Positions 25,918-35,154 are shown, counted from the first letter of the stretch. The stretch: DNA of 64,000 bases from Brevibacterium sanguinis (GCF_003315415.1 NZ_QNSB01000009.1:80043-144042); one strand, 5' to 3'. Numbers and translations are program-made. The notes: a model not told the origin generated them from the letters alone.

Positions 25918-26901
25918 TCACTCCGCGGGCGGGAGGGTCCCGAGAACCGCCTCGGCGCACGCGTCGATGCCGACCGGGCTGAGCAGGATGTCGTAGTGGT
26001 TGGTTCCCGGAACCTCGACGATGTCCATCCGCGGCCAGGTCCTCCGGTAGGTCTCGAGGAGGCTCGGCGGGTAGATCCCCGGTTCGGAGGCGAGGAGGTC
26101 CCGTTCGGCGACGAGGAACGTCACGTCCTCCTGCCGCTCGGCCATCACCCGCTCAAGTGCGTCCCGGTAGTCGGCACCGGTGTACATGTCCGCCGAGTCG
26201 GCCTGCATCGCCTCGACGGGCGTCGAGGGCTGGAACCGGTGGTCGTCCTTCGCGGCGAGATCGTAGACGAAGCTCTCGGCCGCCACGGGATCGAGTCCTT
26301 CGACGAAGGCCGGGTGCGCCGCGAAATAGGCGAGATAGTCCTCGACGGTGTCGAACTCCATGCTCAGCCGCTCGGCCGCGGGCCCGAGCACGGCGGCGAT
26401 GAGGTCGTCGGTGTCGAGGTCGACGTCGTTGAGGTCGTCGAGCGGGTGGATCGACCGGCCGGCGGAGTCCTCGGCGTCGGGAATCGGCAGCGGCAGGCCC
26501 CCGTCGATGAGCACGGGGCCGCGGAACCGGTCGCCGGCATCGTCGGCGGCGGCCAGCGTCATCGCGACGAACCCGCCCATCGAATGGCCGACGAGCGTCA
26601 CCGGTCCGGGGTCGGCGAACTCCTCGACCGCCCGGCGCACGTCCTCGGCGTGGACCCGCATCCCGTAGGGGCCGGCGAGGTGGTGGGAGTCGGCGCGTCC
26701 GCGCAGGTCGGGACCGATCACCCGGATGCCCGGCAGGGCGGCGACCAGCCCCGCGAAGAACAGGTGGTTGGAGGTGATGCCGTGGATGACGCAGACGGTG
26801 GGAACCCGCCCCGGCTCGGTGGGACCCGGCTCCCAGACACCGACGCTGAGGTCGCCTCCGGGCACGGCCAGCTTGTAGCGGTTGTAATCGTGGGACGACA
26901 T
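25918..26901 (-). CDS. Alpha/beta hydrolase
   Basis: A 327-residue alpha/beta hydrolase-fold protein. The oxyanion region VIHGITSNHLFF, the nucleophile elbow GHSMGG (Ser around residue 107), the LIDGGLPL acid-side region and a C-terminal GTNHYDI with the catalytic His are visible. The substrate (ester, lactone or peptide) is not clear. AAGGGA lies before the ATG at 26901, and TACACT at 26930-26935 (minus strand) is a likely -10 box. It occupies the lpqT position between rplY and prs of mycobacteria but is unrelated. Confidence 0.85.
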   Translation of the reverse strand: MSSHDYNRYKLAVPGGDLSVGVWEPGPTEPGRVPTVCVIHGITSNHLFFAGLVAALPGIRVIGPDLRGRADSHHLAGPYGMRVHAEDVRRAVEEFADPGPVTLVGHSMGGFVAMTLAAADDAGDRFRGPVLIDGGLPLPIPDAEDSAGRSIHPLDDLNDVDLDTDDLIAAVLGPAAERLSMEFDTVEDYLAYFAAHPAFVEGLDPVAAESFVYDLAAKDDHRFQPSTPVEAMQADSADMYTGADYRDALERVMAERQEDVTFLVAERDLLASEPGIYPPSLLETYRRTWPRMDIVEVPGTNHYDILLSPVGIDACAEAVLGTLPPAE

Positions 26902-26955
26902 CCTGTTCCCTTCGCTCGCGTGCCTCCAGTGTAGGTCCAACCCCTGACACGACAA

Positions 26956-26983
26956 CGGACCCCGAGCCGCTGCTCGGGGTCCG
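26956..26983 (-). terminator. Hairpin terminator after prs
   Basis: CGGACCCCGAGC (26956-26967) pairs perfectly with GCTCGGGGTCCG (26972-26983) around CGCT, 19 bases beyond the prs stop. Confidence 0.78.
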
Positions 26984-27002
26984 TGCGGAGGGCGGGTGTC
27001 GC

Positions 27003-27974
27003 TCAGACGTCGAAGAGGCTGGTCACCGAGCCGTCCTCGAAGACCTCGTGGACGGCGCGCGCGATGAGCGGGGCGATCGACAGCACGGTGAGCTTGTCGA
27101 AGGTCTTGTCGTCGGGCAGCGGCAGCGTGTTCGTGACGATGACCTCCTCGGCCACGGAGTTCGACAGCCTCTCGACGGCCGGTCCGGAGAACACGGCGTG
27201 CGTCGAGACGATGACGACGTTGTTCGCCCCGGCGGCCATGCAGGCGTCCGCGGCCTGGACGATCGTGCCGCCGGTGTCGATCATGTCGTCGACGAGGATG
27301 CACGTACGACCCTCGACCTCGCCGACGACGCGGTTGGCCTTGGTCTCGTTGGCGCGCGTGATGTCGCGGGTCTTGTGGATGAATGCCAGCGGCACCCCGC
27401 CCAGCGACGCCGACCAGTTCTCGGCCACCTTGATGCGCCCGGCGTCCGGGGACACGACGGCGAGGTCGCCGGGGTACTTGTCCTTGACGTAGCCGGCGAG
27501 GATCGGCATGGCGATGAGGTGATCGACGGGGCCGTCGAAGTAGCCCTGGATCTGCGCGGTGTGCAGGTCGACGGTGATGATCCGGTCCGCGCCGGCGGTC
27601 TTGTACATGTCAGCGACGAGGCGGGCGGAGATGGGCTCGCGTCCGCGGTGCTTCTTGTCCTGCCGCGCGTACGGGAAGAACGGGGCGATGACGGTGATCC
27701 GCTTGGCCGAGGCGCGCTTGAGGGCGTCGACCATGATCAGCTGCTCCATCAGCCACTCGTTGATCGGCGAGCAGTGGGACTGGAGGACGAAGACGTCGCA
27801 GCCGCGCACTGATTCGGAGAACCGGACGTAGATCTCGCCGTTGGCGAAGTTGTAGATGTCGGTGGGGAGCAGTTCGGTCCCCAGATTCTCCGCGACCTGC
27901 TCGGCGAGCTCGGGATTCGCGCGCCCGCTGACCAGGACGAGCTTCTTCTCGCCCGCCGTCGTTATCTCATTCAC
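27003..27974 (-). CDS. prs: Ribose-phosphate diphosphokinase (PRPP synthetase)
   Basis: A 323-residue enzyme that makes PRPP from ribose 5-phosphate and ATP for purine, pyrimidine, NAD, His and Trp synthesis. Motifs: NFANGEIYVRFSESVRG, FPYARQDKKHRGREPISA, the metal site VDLHTAQIQGYF, SPDAGRIKVAENW and the PRPP loop CILVDDMIDTGGT. The GTG start at 27974 overlaps the glmU stop (GTGAATGA), so translation is coupled to glmU. purN, purH and pncB in this window use its product or its pathway. Confidence 0.95.
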   Translation of the reverse strand: MNEITTAGEKKLVLVSGRANPELAEQVAENLGTELLPTDIYNFANGEIYVRFSESVRGCDVFVLQSHCSPINEWLMEQLIMVDALKRASAKRITVIAPFFPYARQDKKHRGREPISARLVADMYKTAGADRIITVDLHTAQIQGYFDGPVDHLIAMPILAGYVKDKYPGDLAVVSPDAGRIKVAENWSASLGGVPLAFIHKTRDITRANETKANRVVGEVEGRTCILVDDMIDTGGTIVQAADACMAAGANNVVIVSTHAVFSGPAVERLSNSVAEEVIVTNTLPLPDDKTFDKLTVLSIAPLIARAVHEVFEDGSVTSLFDV

Positions 27975-29424
27975 TTGCCGGTTCCCCTTCGGATGCGGCC
28001 GCGGCCGCCTGCGCTGCAGGCGTGCCGGGGCGATTGGCTTCGACCCACCCCTCCAGGTTGCGCTGCGGGGCCACGGTGATGGCGAGCGCTCCTGCAGGGA
28101 CATCCTTGCGCACCACGGTGCCCGCACCCGAGTAGGCGCCGTCGCCCACCGTCACCGGGGCGACGTACATGTTGTCCGACCCCAGGCGTGCGTGTCTGCC
28201 GATGACGGTGCGGTGCTTGCTCACGCCGTCGTAGTTGACGAACACCGAGGCGGCTCCGATGTTCGTGCCCTCCCCGATCTCGGCATCGCCGACGTAGGAC
28301 AGGTGGGGGACCTTGGCTCCGGTGCCGATGTCCGCGTTCTTCGTCTCGACGAACGTGCCGATCTTCCCGTCCTCGCCGAGGCGGGTGCCGGGACGCAGGT
28401 ACGCGAACGGCCCGACCGAGGCTCCGGGACCGACGACGGCGAGCTCCGCGTGGGTGCGCACGACCTGGGCGCCTGCGCCCACCTCGGTGTCCTTGAGCGT
28501 CGAGTCGGGGCCGATGACGGCGTGGGCATGGACGTCGGTGGCGCCGAGGAGCTGGACGCCGGGCAGGATCGTCACGTCCTCGGACAGGGAGACGTCGACG
28601 TCGATCCAGGTGGTCTCCGGGTCGATGACGCTGACGCCGGCGCGCATCCACTTCTCGACGATGCGGCGGTTGAGCTCCTTGCCCAGCTTCGCCAGCTGGA
28701 CCCGGTCGTTGGCGCCCTCGACCTGCCACAGGTCGTCCGTGGCGGTGGCGGCGACGGCCAGCCCTTCCTGCCGGGAGAAGCCGATGACGTCGGTGAGGTA
28801 CTTCTCCCCCTGGACGTTGTCGGTCGTCAGCGAGGCCAGCCCCTGCCTCAGCGCGGCGGCGTCGAAGGCGTAGATGCCGGAGTTGATCTCCCGGATCGCC
28901 CGTTCCTCGTCGGTGGCGTCTTTGTGCTCGACGATGCGCAGCAGGGAGCCCGCGGCGTCGCGGACGATGCGCCCGTAGCCGGTCGGGTCGTCCACCTCGG
29001 CGGAGAGGACGGTGACGGCGTTGTGGGAGCTCTCGTGGATCTCGACGAGGCCGGCGATCGTCTCGGCGGTGAGCAGGGGGACGTCGCCGTAGGTGACGAC
29101 GACGGTGCCGGAGAGGTCCTCGGGCAGCTGGCTGAGCGCGCACTCCGTCGCCCGACCGGTGCCGGGGACCTCGTCCTGGTCGGCGATGAGCACGGTCTGC
29201 GTGGAGGTCTCCGGCAGGGACTGCAGGTGCGCGACGAGCTGGTCGCGTTCGTGCCGGACGACGACGACGAGGTGCTCGGGCCGGGTGCCGGAGGCGGCGG
29301 CGATGGCGTGGTGGAGGAGGGACCGGCCGCCGATGGGGTGCATGACCTTCGGCAGAGTCGATCTCATCCGCGTGCCCTGGCCCGCGGCCAGGACGATCAC
29401 GGCACTGGGTCGGGTCTGTGACAT
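27967..29424 (-). CDS. glmU: Bifunctional UDP-GlcNAc pyrophosphorylase / GlcN-1-P acetyltransferase
   Basis: A 485-residue two-domain enzyme making UDP-GlcNAc for peptidoglycan. The N-terminal uridyltransferase has LAAGQGTRMRSTLPKVMH (residues 12-29) and YGDVPLL. The C-terminal left-handed beta helix starts near residue 265 and holds hexapeptide repeats, with the acetyltransferase residues in SYVGDAEIGEGTNIGA and NYDGVSKHRT. The last ~25 residues are Ala-rich. GGGGGAAC precedes the ATG at 29424. It overlaps prs by eight bases. Confidence 0.96.
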   Translation of the reverse strand: MSQTRPSAVIVLAAGQGTRMRSTLPKVMHPIGGRSLLHHAIAAASGTRPEHLVVVVRHERDQLVAHLQSLPETSTQTVLIADQDEVPGTGRATECALSQLPEDLSGTVVVTYGDVPLLTAETIAGLVEIHESSHNAVTVLSAEVDDPTGYGRIVRDAAGSLLRIVEHKDATDEERAIREINSGIYAFDAAALRQGLASLTTDNVQGEKYLTDVIGFSRQEGLAVAATATDDLWQVEGANDRVQLAKLGKELNRRIVEKWMRAGVSVIDPETTWIDVDVSLSEDVTILPGVQLLGATDVHAHAVIGPDSTLKDTEVGAGAQVVRTHAELAVVGPGASVGPFAYLRPGTRLGEDGKIGTFVETKNADIGTGAKVPHLSYVGDAEIGEGTNIGAASVFVNYDGVSKHRTVIGRHARLGSDNMYVAPVTVGDGAYSGAGTVVRKDVPAGALAITVAPQRNLEGWVEANRPGTPAAQAAAAASEGEPASE

Positions 29425-29455
29425 TCTTGTTCCCCCGCAAGTCGGATTGGGCAAG

Positions 29456-29527
29456 CTCCGCCCATAGGATTCGAACCTATACTGCACGGCTCCAAAGGCC
29501 GGCGTGCTGCCATTACACCAGGGCGGA
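29456..29527 (-). tRNA. tRNA-Gln (TTG)
   Basis: Read on the minus strand: acceptor TCCGCCC/GGGCGGA with discriminator G, D arm GTGTAATGGCAGCAC, anticodon loop CTTTGGA (anticodon TTG), 5-nt variable region and T arm TATAGGTTCGAATCCTATA-like. 72 nt, with no encoded CCA. It lies 31 bp upstream of glmU on the same strand and may be co-transcribed. Confidence 0.93.
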
Positions 29528-29589
29528 ACAGCGTGCACCATGAAGGGCCCGCGCTCACGAGAATCCATCATGCCACTACGATGAACGGT

Positions 29590-30009
29590 ATGGAAATTCT
29601 GCGCGAGATACTACTGTCCCTCCACCTGATCGGCATGGCGATCATCGTGGGCGGCTATTTCACGGTCATCCGCTCCCCTCGGGTCCTGCCGGGAATGCTC
29701 CACGCATCGTACCTGCAGCTGGTCACCGGACTGCTCCTCGTGGGCATCGCCGAGATGGGCGATGACGAGGTCAACCACATGAAGGTCGGCATCAAGCTCG
29801 TCGTCGCGATCCTCGTCACCGTCTTCGCCTTCATCGGCAACCGGAGGCAGAAGGCCGTCGCGTCTCCCGACGCAGCCGCCGGTGCGGCTCTCGGGTCGGC
29901 GGGCGCAGCCGGTGCGACGACCGCGGTCGTCGCCAACCCCTCGGCGACGATGGCGCACCTCACCTTCGCGTTCGCGATCGTCAACGTCCTCGTGGCCGTG
30001 TTCGTCTGA
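29590..30009 (+). CDS. Conserved small integral membrane protein
   Basis: A 139-residue protein with four hydrophobic helices (about 4-26, 38-55, 66-84 and 114-138) and an Ala/Gly-rich linker before the last. The pattern LLSLHLIGMAIIVGGYF and TGLLLVGIAEMGDDEVNHMKVGIKL is familiar from actinobacterial membrane proteins of unknown function. TACGAT (29577-29582) lies 7 nt before the ATG at 29590, so I prefer that start over the ATG at 29581. A very strong terminator follows. Confidence 0.72.
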   Translation: MEILREILLSLHLIGMAIIVGGYFTVIRSPRVLPGMLHASYLQLVTGLLLVGIAEMGDDEVNHMKVGIKLVVAILVTVFAFIGNRRQKAVASPDAAAGAALGSAGAAGATTAVVANPSATMAHLTFAFAIVNVLVAVFV

Positions 30010-30025
30010 GCGGCTCCTCCCTTCC

Positions 30026-30082
30026 GGCACCACGGCGGCCCCGTCTCCCTCGCGAGGGAGACGGGGCCGCCGTCATGGTGCC
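30026..30082 (+). terminator. Very strong hairpin terminator
   Basis: A near-perfect inverted repeat centred at 30052/30053: about 20 contiguous pairs on each side of TCGCGA, extended after a 3-nt bulge by GGCACCA/TGGTGCC. It follows the small membrane protein gene by 16 bases. Confidence 0.85.
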
Positions 30083-30160
30083 ACGGGAGTGCGTGAGCTG
30101 CCTCGGGTGGACTCGGCGGGTGCGCTCGTGTCCGACCCGGACGGTATCGTTGTTCCGGAC

Positions 30161-32698
30161 ATGATCTATGCAGCTGATAACTCCTCAGACACCGGTGCCG
30201 GAGCGGATTCGGTCCTCACCGAGCTCCTGTCCGGACTCAATCCGCGCCAGCGGGAGGCGGTGACCCACACGGGCTCGGCCCTCCTCATCGTCGCGGGCGC
30301 CGGTTCGGGCAAGACGACCGTGCTCACCCGCCGCATCGCCTACGCCCTGGCGACCGGTCGCGCCCATCCCGGCGAGGTCCTCGCGATCACGTTCACGAAC
30401 AAGGCGGCCAAGGAGATGGCCGAGCGCATCGGCTCGCTCATCGGGCCGGCGTCGAGGGCGATGTGGGTCTCGACGTTCCACTCCTCGTGCGTGCGGATCC
30501 TGCGCCGCGAGGCCAAGGTGCTGGAGAGGAACTCGAACTTCACGATCTACGACGCCCAGGACGCGCAGCGGCTGGTCGCGCAGATCCTCAAGGAGCTCGG
30601 TCTCGACTCGAAGAAGTACGCTCCGCGCGCCATCCTCCACCGGATCTCCAATCTCAAGAACGAGCTGCAGACGCCGGACGACTTCACCCCGCGGGCGAAC
30701 AATCCCGCCGACGAGGTCCTCGCCGACGTGTTCCGCCGCTACACCTCCCGGCTCCGCCTGGCCAACGCCTTCGACTTCGACGACCTCATCTCCGAGACGG
30801 TCCATCTGTTCGGGGCCTTCCCGGAGATCGCCGACTCCTACCGTCGCCGCTTCCGCCACATCCTCGTCGACGAGTACCAGGACACCAACCCCGCGCAGTA
30901 CGCGCTCATCCGCGCGCTGGCCGGGGACGGCTCCGGTGGGCCGGACGGCGCCGAGCTCACCGTCGTCGGCGACGCCGACCAGTCGATCTACGCGTTCCGC
31001 GGGGCGACGGTGCGCAACATCGTCGAGTTCGAGAAGGACTTCCCCACCGCCGAGGTGGTCCTGCTCGAGCAGAACTACCGCTCGACCCAGAACATCCTCG
31101 ACGCCGCGAACGCCGTCATCGCCAACAACCAGGACCGCAAGGAGAAGCGCCTGTGGACGTCCGCGGGCACCGGTGAGCCGATCGTCGGCTGGGTGGCCGA
31201 GAACGAGCAGGCCGAGGCCCGGTTCATCGTCGACCGCATCGACAAGCTCATCGACGACGAGCACTACACGTACGGGGACTTCGCGGTGTTCTACCGCACG
31301 AACGCGCAGTCGCGGGCGATCGAGGACGCGCTCGTGCGCTCCGGCATCCCCTACAAGGTCGTCGGCGGGACCCGCTTCTACGAGCGCAAGGAGATCAAGG
31401 ACGCCCTGGCCTACCTGCGGGTGGTGGCGAACCCGGACGATGACGTCAATCTGAGGCGCATCCTCAACGTGCCCAAGCGCTCGATCGGCGACCGCACCGA
31501 GGGCATCATCGCCGACTTCGCCGATCGTGAGGGCATCAGCTTCTCCGCAGCGCTCGCTCGTCTCGACGAGATCGACCTGCTCAGCCCGCGGGCGAAGACC
31601 TCGGTGCGCAGGTTTCACGAACTGCTGCGCGATCTCGCCGCGACCGCCGAGGCGGCGCCGGTCTCCCGGGTCATCGAGGCGATCCTCGAACAGAGCGGGT
31701 ACCTCGAGTCCCTGCAGAAGAGCACGGACCCGCAGGACGAGTCGCGGGTCGACAACCTCGCCGAACTCGTCGCCGTGGCCGAGGACTTCGACGCGACGCG
31801 GGCCTCCGCGGCCGACGCCGAGTCGACGGACGTCCGTGACGGCGAGTCCGCCCCGGGAGCAGAACCCGAGGAGGCCGGGATGCCCGCCCCATCCGATCAG
31901 CCGGGCACCGGCGCCGAGGCGACCGCCGCCGAGGAGTCCGGAACCGAGGACGCGGCCCCCGGGGCCATCGATCGGTTCCTCGAGCAGGTGGCCCTGGCCT
32001 CGGACACCGATCAGATCCCCGACGCGGACCTCGGCCAGGTGACGCTGATGACCCTGCACACCGCGAAGGGACTGGAGTTCCCCGTGGTCTTCCTCACCGG
32101 GCTCGAGGACGGCAGCTTCCCGCACGCCCGCGCATTCGAGTCCCCCAGCGAGCTGTCCGAGGAACGAAGGCTCGCCTACGTCGGCCTCACCCGGGCGAGA
32201 CAGCGACTGCTCGTCTCCCGGGCGGAGACCCGCAGCATGTGGGGGCAGCCCCAGTACAATCCGCCGAGCCGGTTCCTCTCCGAGATCCCCGAGGCCCTCA
32301 TCACCTGGGAGAACACGGGATCCTTCGCCGGCGGATTCGGCGCCTCCGGCTCCTCCTTCGGCGCAGGGGGCTATGGTTCGGGCGGAGGTGCGGGCTTCGG
32401 CTCCGGTGGCTTCGGCGCAGGGGCCGGCCGCTCTCGCTCCGCAGGCTCCTCGCGCTCGTCGGGACGGTCGGGTGCGAGCTCCTCGTCGCCGGGGGCCGGA
32501 TTCCCCAACCGCATCCGCCCCAACCGGGAGGCCATCTCCGTCGAGGTGGGAGAGAAGGTCTCCCACGAGTCCTTCGGCCTGGGCACCGTCACCGAGGTCA
32601 ACGGGGTCGGGGACAAGGCGGTCGCCGTCGTCGACTTCGGTTCGCTGGGCACGAAGCGGCTGCTGCTGCGCTACGCCCCGGTCGAGAAGCTGGGCTGA
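30161..32698 (+). CDS. pcrA: ATP-dependent DNA helicase PcrA/UvrD
   Basis: An 845-residue SF1A helicase for nucleotide excision repair and recombination control. Motif I AGAGSGKTTVL (near residue 45), TFHSSCVRILRREA, the Walker B VDEYQDTN, GDADQSIYAFRGA, QNYRS, and VTLMTLHTAKGLEFPVVF with YVGLTRARQRLLVS are all present. An acidic insertion (~residues 545-605) and a Gly/Ser-rich linker (~720-785) precede the C-terminal Tudor-like segment GEKVSHESFGLGTVTEV that binds RNA polymerase in PcrA/UvrD. The ATG at 30161 is the likely start. Confidence 0.95.
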   Translation: MIYAADNSSDTGAGADSVLTELLSGLNPRQREAVTHTGSALLIVAGAGSGKTTVLTRRIAYALATGRAHPGEVLAITFTNKAAKEMAERIGSLIGPASRAMWVSTFHSSCVRILRREAKVLERNSNFTIYDAQDAQRLVAQILKELGLDSKKYAPRAILHRISNLKNELQTPDDFTPRANNPADEVLADVFRRYTSRLRLANAFDFDDLISETVHLFGAFPEIADSYRRRFRHILVDEYQDTNPAQYALIRALAGDGSGGPDGAELTVVGDADQSIYAFRGATVRNIVEFEKDFPTAEVVLLEQNYRSTQNILDAANAVIANNQDRKEKRLWTSAGTGEPIVGWVAENEQAEARFIVDRIDKLIDDEHYTYGDFAVFYRTNAQSRAIEDALVRSGIPYKVVGGTRFYERKEIKDALAYLRVVANPDDDVNLRRILNVPKRSIGDRTEGIIADFADREGISFSAALARLDEIDLLSPRAKTSVRRFHELLRDLAATAEAAPVSRVIEAILEQSGYLESLQKSTDPQDESRVDNLAELVAVAEDFDATRASAADAESTDVRDGESAPGAEPEEAGMPAPSDQPGTGAEATAAEESGTEDAAPGAIDRFLEQVALASDTDQIPDADLGQVTLMTLHTAKGLEFPVVFLTGLEDGSFPHARAFESPSELSEERRLAYVGLTRARQRLLVSRAETRSMWGQPQYNPPSRFLSEIPEALITWENTGSFAGGFGASGSSFGAGGYGSGGGAGFGSGGFGAGAGRSRSAGSSRSSGRSGASSSSPGAGFPNRIRPNREAISVEVGEKVSHESFGLGTVTEVNGVGDKAVAVVDFGSLGTKRLLLRYAPVEKLG

Positions 32699-32723
32699 CC
32701 CCGGACGACGGGTGAATCGCGAA

Positions 32724-32755
32724 GCGCCGGGGTGAATGGTGATTCACCCCGGCGC
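32724..32755. terminator. Hairpin between pcrA and the small minus-strand gene
   Basis: GCGCCGGGGTGAAT (32724-32737) pairs perfectly with ATTCACCCCGGCGC (32742-32755) around GGTG. It lies between convergent genes. Confidence 0.8.
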
Positions 32756-32787
32756 TCCTCCATGCCGGACGCGGCATGGATGAGAGA

Positions 32788-32970
32788 TCACTCGGTGCCG
32801 ACGTGACCGTCGGCCGCCTCTCGACCCTGGTCGATCTGGTCGCCGAACCTGCCTCCGGAGAGGTCGTTGCCGAAGTCAGCAGCCCGATCGAGTCCCTGAT
32901 CGCTGATCTGCTCTGCCTGATCGCTGCTCAAGGCGTCCTTGGCCTGATTGATCAGATCGTCGAATCCCAT
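32788..32970 (-). CDS. Small MT0933/Rv0909-like antitoxin-type protein
   Basis: A 60-residue, mostly helical, charged protein starting MGFDDLINQAKDAL with repeated DQ/GLDRAADF-type turns and a short acidic end. Size and pattern resemble the Rv0909/MT0933 antitoxin family (small Lys/Asp/Gly-rich proteins often annotated as antitoxins). GAAGGGAGACAGC precedes the ATG at 32970. No toxin gene is adjacent, so an antitoxin role is not supported by context; a general stress protein is equally possible. Confidence 0.6.
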   Translation of the reverse strand: MGFDDLINQAKDALSSDQAEQISDQGLDRAADFGNDLSGGRFGDQIDQGREAADGHVGTE

Positions 32971-33097
32971 GCTGTCTCCCTTCGTCGGACAAGGGTTCTC
33001 GGCGAACCCGCTGACAGACTCCACCCTGCCACGGCCCCGAGCCTCGCGTCACCCGTCCCGGGCATCTCTCAGAGATCACACAGGGTCCCCGTCGCTC

Positions 33098-34054
33098 TCA
33101 GCCGAGCAGGTCGTCGACCTCTCGGAGCACAGCGTCGACGGTCACGGCGAGCAGCGCCGGATCAGGGGTCTGGGCGAAGGTGTCCCCGCGGCGGGCCCGG
33201 GCGTCGGTGAGCACCCGATGCGGGCCCGGCGGCGGTCCCCAGTGCTCCGGGGCGGCCGGCCCGAACAGGACCACGGACGGCCGGGCGAAGGCGCTGGCCA
33301 GGTGCGCGGCCCCGGTGTCCGCGGACACCACGAGATCGGCGCCGGCGATGACGGCGAGGAACTCCGGCAGGGACATCTCGCCCGCCACCACTCGGACGGC
33401 TCGGGCGCGGAGGTGCTCGGCAGGAAGGAGCGACGCGACCCTCTCGGCGCGCCCGCGCTCTCCCGCACTGCCGGTGAGCAGCACCCTGAGCCCGCGAGCG
33501 ACGAGGCTGCGGACCACCTCGGCGAATCTCTCCACCGGCCAGTGACGACTCGGGTGGAACGCGCCGACGTGGACGACGGCGGAACCGGGGCCGGCGCCGA
33601 ACACCGAGACGTCGAGCGCCGGCGGGTCGAGGCGGTAGTCGGAGACCTCCGCGGGCAGTCCGTGGGCGGTGACCATGCGCACCCAGCGCCGCCGTTCATG
33701 GATGTCGTCACACCACTCGGGTCCGTCCCATCCGGGTGCGGCGTGCCCGAGGCGCAGCGGTGCACCCAGTTCCTCGAGCCTGCCCCTGCTGTCCGGGCCG
33801 TTGCTGTGGAGGTTGACGACGACGTCGATGCTGCCGGCGGGCACGTCGAGGGGGTCGTCGAGGCCCGTCGGTGTGGGCACGAGGGAGTCGATCCCCCCGA
33901 TGAGCTCGGCGACGGGTCGCAGCCATGGGGCGCAGGCGAGGAGGAGCCGATGCTCCGGGAAGCCGCGTGCCACGCCCCTGAGCGCCGGCACGGCGACGAG
34001 CAGGTCGCCGAGCTTGAGCGCGCGCAGCGCGAGCACGGTCGGGGGCGACGTCAT
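33098..34054 (-). CDS. Glycosyltransferase family 9 protein (downstream copy)
   Basis: A 318-residue GT9 (heptosyltransferase-like) protein. The N-terminal LRALKLGDLLVAVPALRG corresponds to the GT9 glycine turn; VVHVGAFHPSRHWPVERFAEVV and the C-terminal DLVVSADTGAAHLASAF with VVLFGPAAPEHWGPP form the nucleotide-sugar site. The ATG at 34054 overlaps the stop of the upstream GT9 gene by four bases. GT9 enzymes in organisms without lipopolysaccharide usually modify other glycans; acceptor unknown. Confidence 0.87.
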   Translation of the reverse strand: MTSPPTVLALRALKLGDLLVAVPALRGVARGFPEHRLLLACAPWLRPVAELIGGIDSLVPTPTGLDDPLDVPAGSIDVVVNLHSNGPDSRGRLEELGAPLRLGHAAPGWDGPEWCDDIHERRRWVRMVTAHGLPAEVSDYRLDPPALDVSVFGAGPGSAVVHVGAFHPSRHWPVERFAEVVRSLVARGLRVLLTGSAGERGRAERVASLLPAEHLRARAVRVVAGEMSLPEFLAVIAGADLVVSADTGAAHLASAFARPSVVLFGPAAPEHWGPPPGPHRVLTDARARRGDTFAQTPDPALLAVTVDAVLREVDDLLG

Positions 34055-35154
34055 GGACCGACGACGAGGGAGCGCACATCGTCCCAGACGGCGTCCGGGC
34101 CGATGTCGGCGATGAACGAGGGGTCGTGGGCGCACCGGTCCGCGGTCCAGCCGACCTGGGTGACGTCGACTCCACATTCGGGGCAGCGAGTGACCCAGGA
34201 CAGGTGGCTCCGGTGCCGGCTGCGTCCGAAGGGTCCGGCATTGATGTGGTTGCCCACCCAGAACAGGCCCACCGTGGCGGTGCCGACGGCGGACGCCAGA
34301 TGCCTGGGTCCACTGTCGTTGCCGAGCACGACGTCGCTGACGGCGAGCACCCCGAGGAGCTCGGAGAGGCTGAGGCGACCGGCCAGCGACGAGATCGCCG
34401 CCGGCCCGGTCCCCGGCGCGCGCCCCTCGGCCTGTTCGACGATCCCGACGGCGGCCGCGGCGTCCTCGTCGTCGCCGACGACGAGGACCTGCCAGCCCTC
34501 GGCCACCGCCCGGGCGGCCACGTCGGCGAACCGGCCGACGGGCCACCGGCGACGCGGGTCGGTCGCGCCCGGGTGGATCGTCAGTAGCGCCGGTGCCTGC
34601 CCGTCCCTGAGGCCGAGAGCCGTGGCGCGCTCCTCGGCGGTGACCGCCAGCTGCGGATCGAGGCGACGGGCCCCGGCCCCGGCGAGGCCGACGACCTCCA
34701 GCGCCCGGAGCATCTCGTGCTGATAGTAGCGGTAGGTGAGGTTCCGCTCGAGCGCCGCGGCGTCCTCCGTGCGGGTGCCCACAGTGTGGCGTGCGCCGAG
34801 GCCGAGCAGGAAGGGGTTGGAGAACCGTCCTCCCCCGTGCACCTGCACACCGAGGTCGAACCGGCGCGCGCGCATCGTGGTGCGGAACTCCTCGAGCGCC
34901 TCGGGGTCCTCAGGTCCCGGCCGGACGCCCTCGGAGCAGGGCAGGACGACGACGTCGTCGACGGGACCCGGCCGGTCGGCGAGGAGCGCACGGTGCGAGG
35001 GGCTGCCGAGGAGGGTGATCGCGGCCCCCGGGTACGCGGCGGCGAGCGCGTCGATGGCCGGCATCGCGAACATCAGGTCGCCGAGTCCGCCTCCGCGCAG
35101 GACCGCGATGCGCTCGATCGAGGAGAACTTCTCACCGGCTGTTCCAATGAACAC
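34051..35154 (-). CDS. Glycosyltransferase family 9 protein (upstream copy)
   Basis: A 367-residue GT9 protein with AVLRGGGLGDLMFAMPAIDAL at residues 17-37, a mid-segment LLTIHPGATDPRRRWPVGRFADVA and the C-terminal VLGNDSGPRHLASAVGTATVGLFW nucleotide-sugar site. It has a distinctive ~50-residue tail with RCPECGVDVTQVGW and CAHD, four potential metal- or disulfide-forming positions absent from the downstream copy. The GTG at 35154 has AGGGGA upstream. The two GT9 genes form a coupled pair. Confidence 0.88.
   Translation of the reverse strand: MFIGTAGEKFSSIERIAVLRGGGLGDLMFAMPAIDALAAAYPGAAITLLGSPSHRALLADRPGPVDDVVVLPCSEGVRPGPEDPEALEEFRTTMRARRFDLGVQVHGGGRFSNPFLLGLGARHTVGTRTEDAAALERNLTYRYYQHEMLRALEVVGLAGAGARRLDPQLAVTAEERATALGLRDGQAPALLTIHPGATDPRRRWPVGRFADVAARAVAEGWQVLVVGDDEDAAAAVGIVEQAEGRAPGTGPAAISSLAGRLSLSELLGVLAVSDVVLGNDSGPRHLASAVGTATVGLFWVGNHINAGPFGRSRHRSHLSWVTRCPECGVDVTQVGWTADRCAHDPSFIADIGPDAVWDDVRSLVVGP

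Noticed and set aside
32788..33024. Longer version of the small MT0933-like protein starting at 33024
   Set aside because: GAAGGGAG precedes the ATG at 32970, and the first 18 residues of the longer version look like read-through of upstream DNA.
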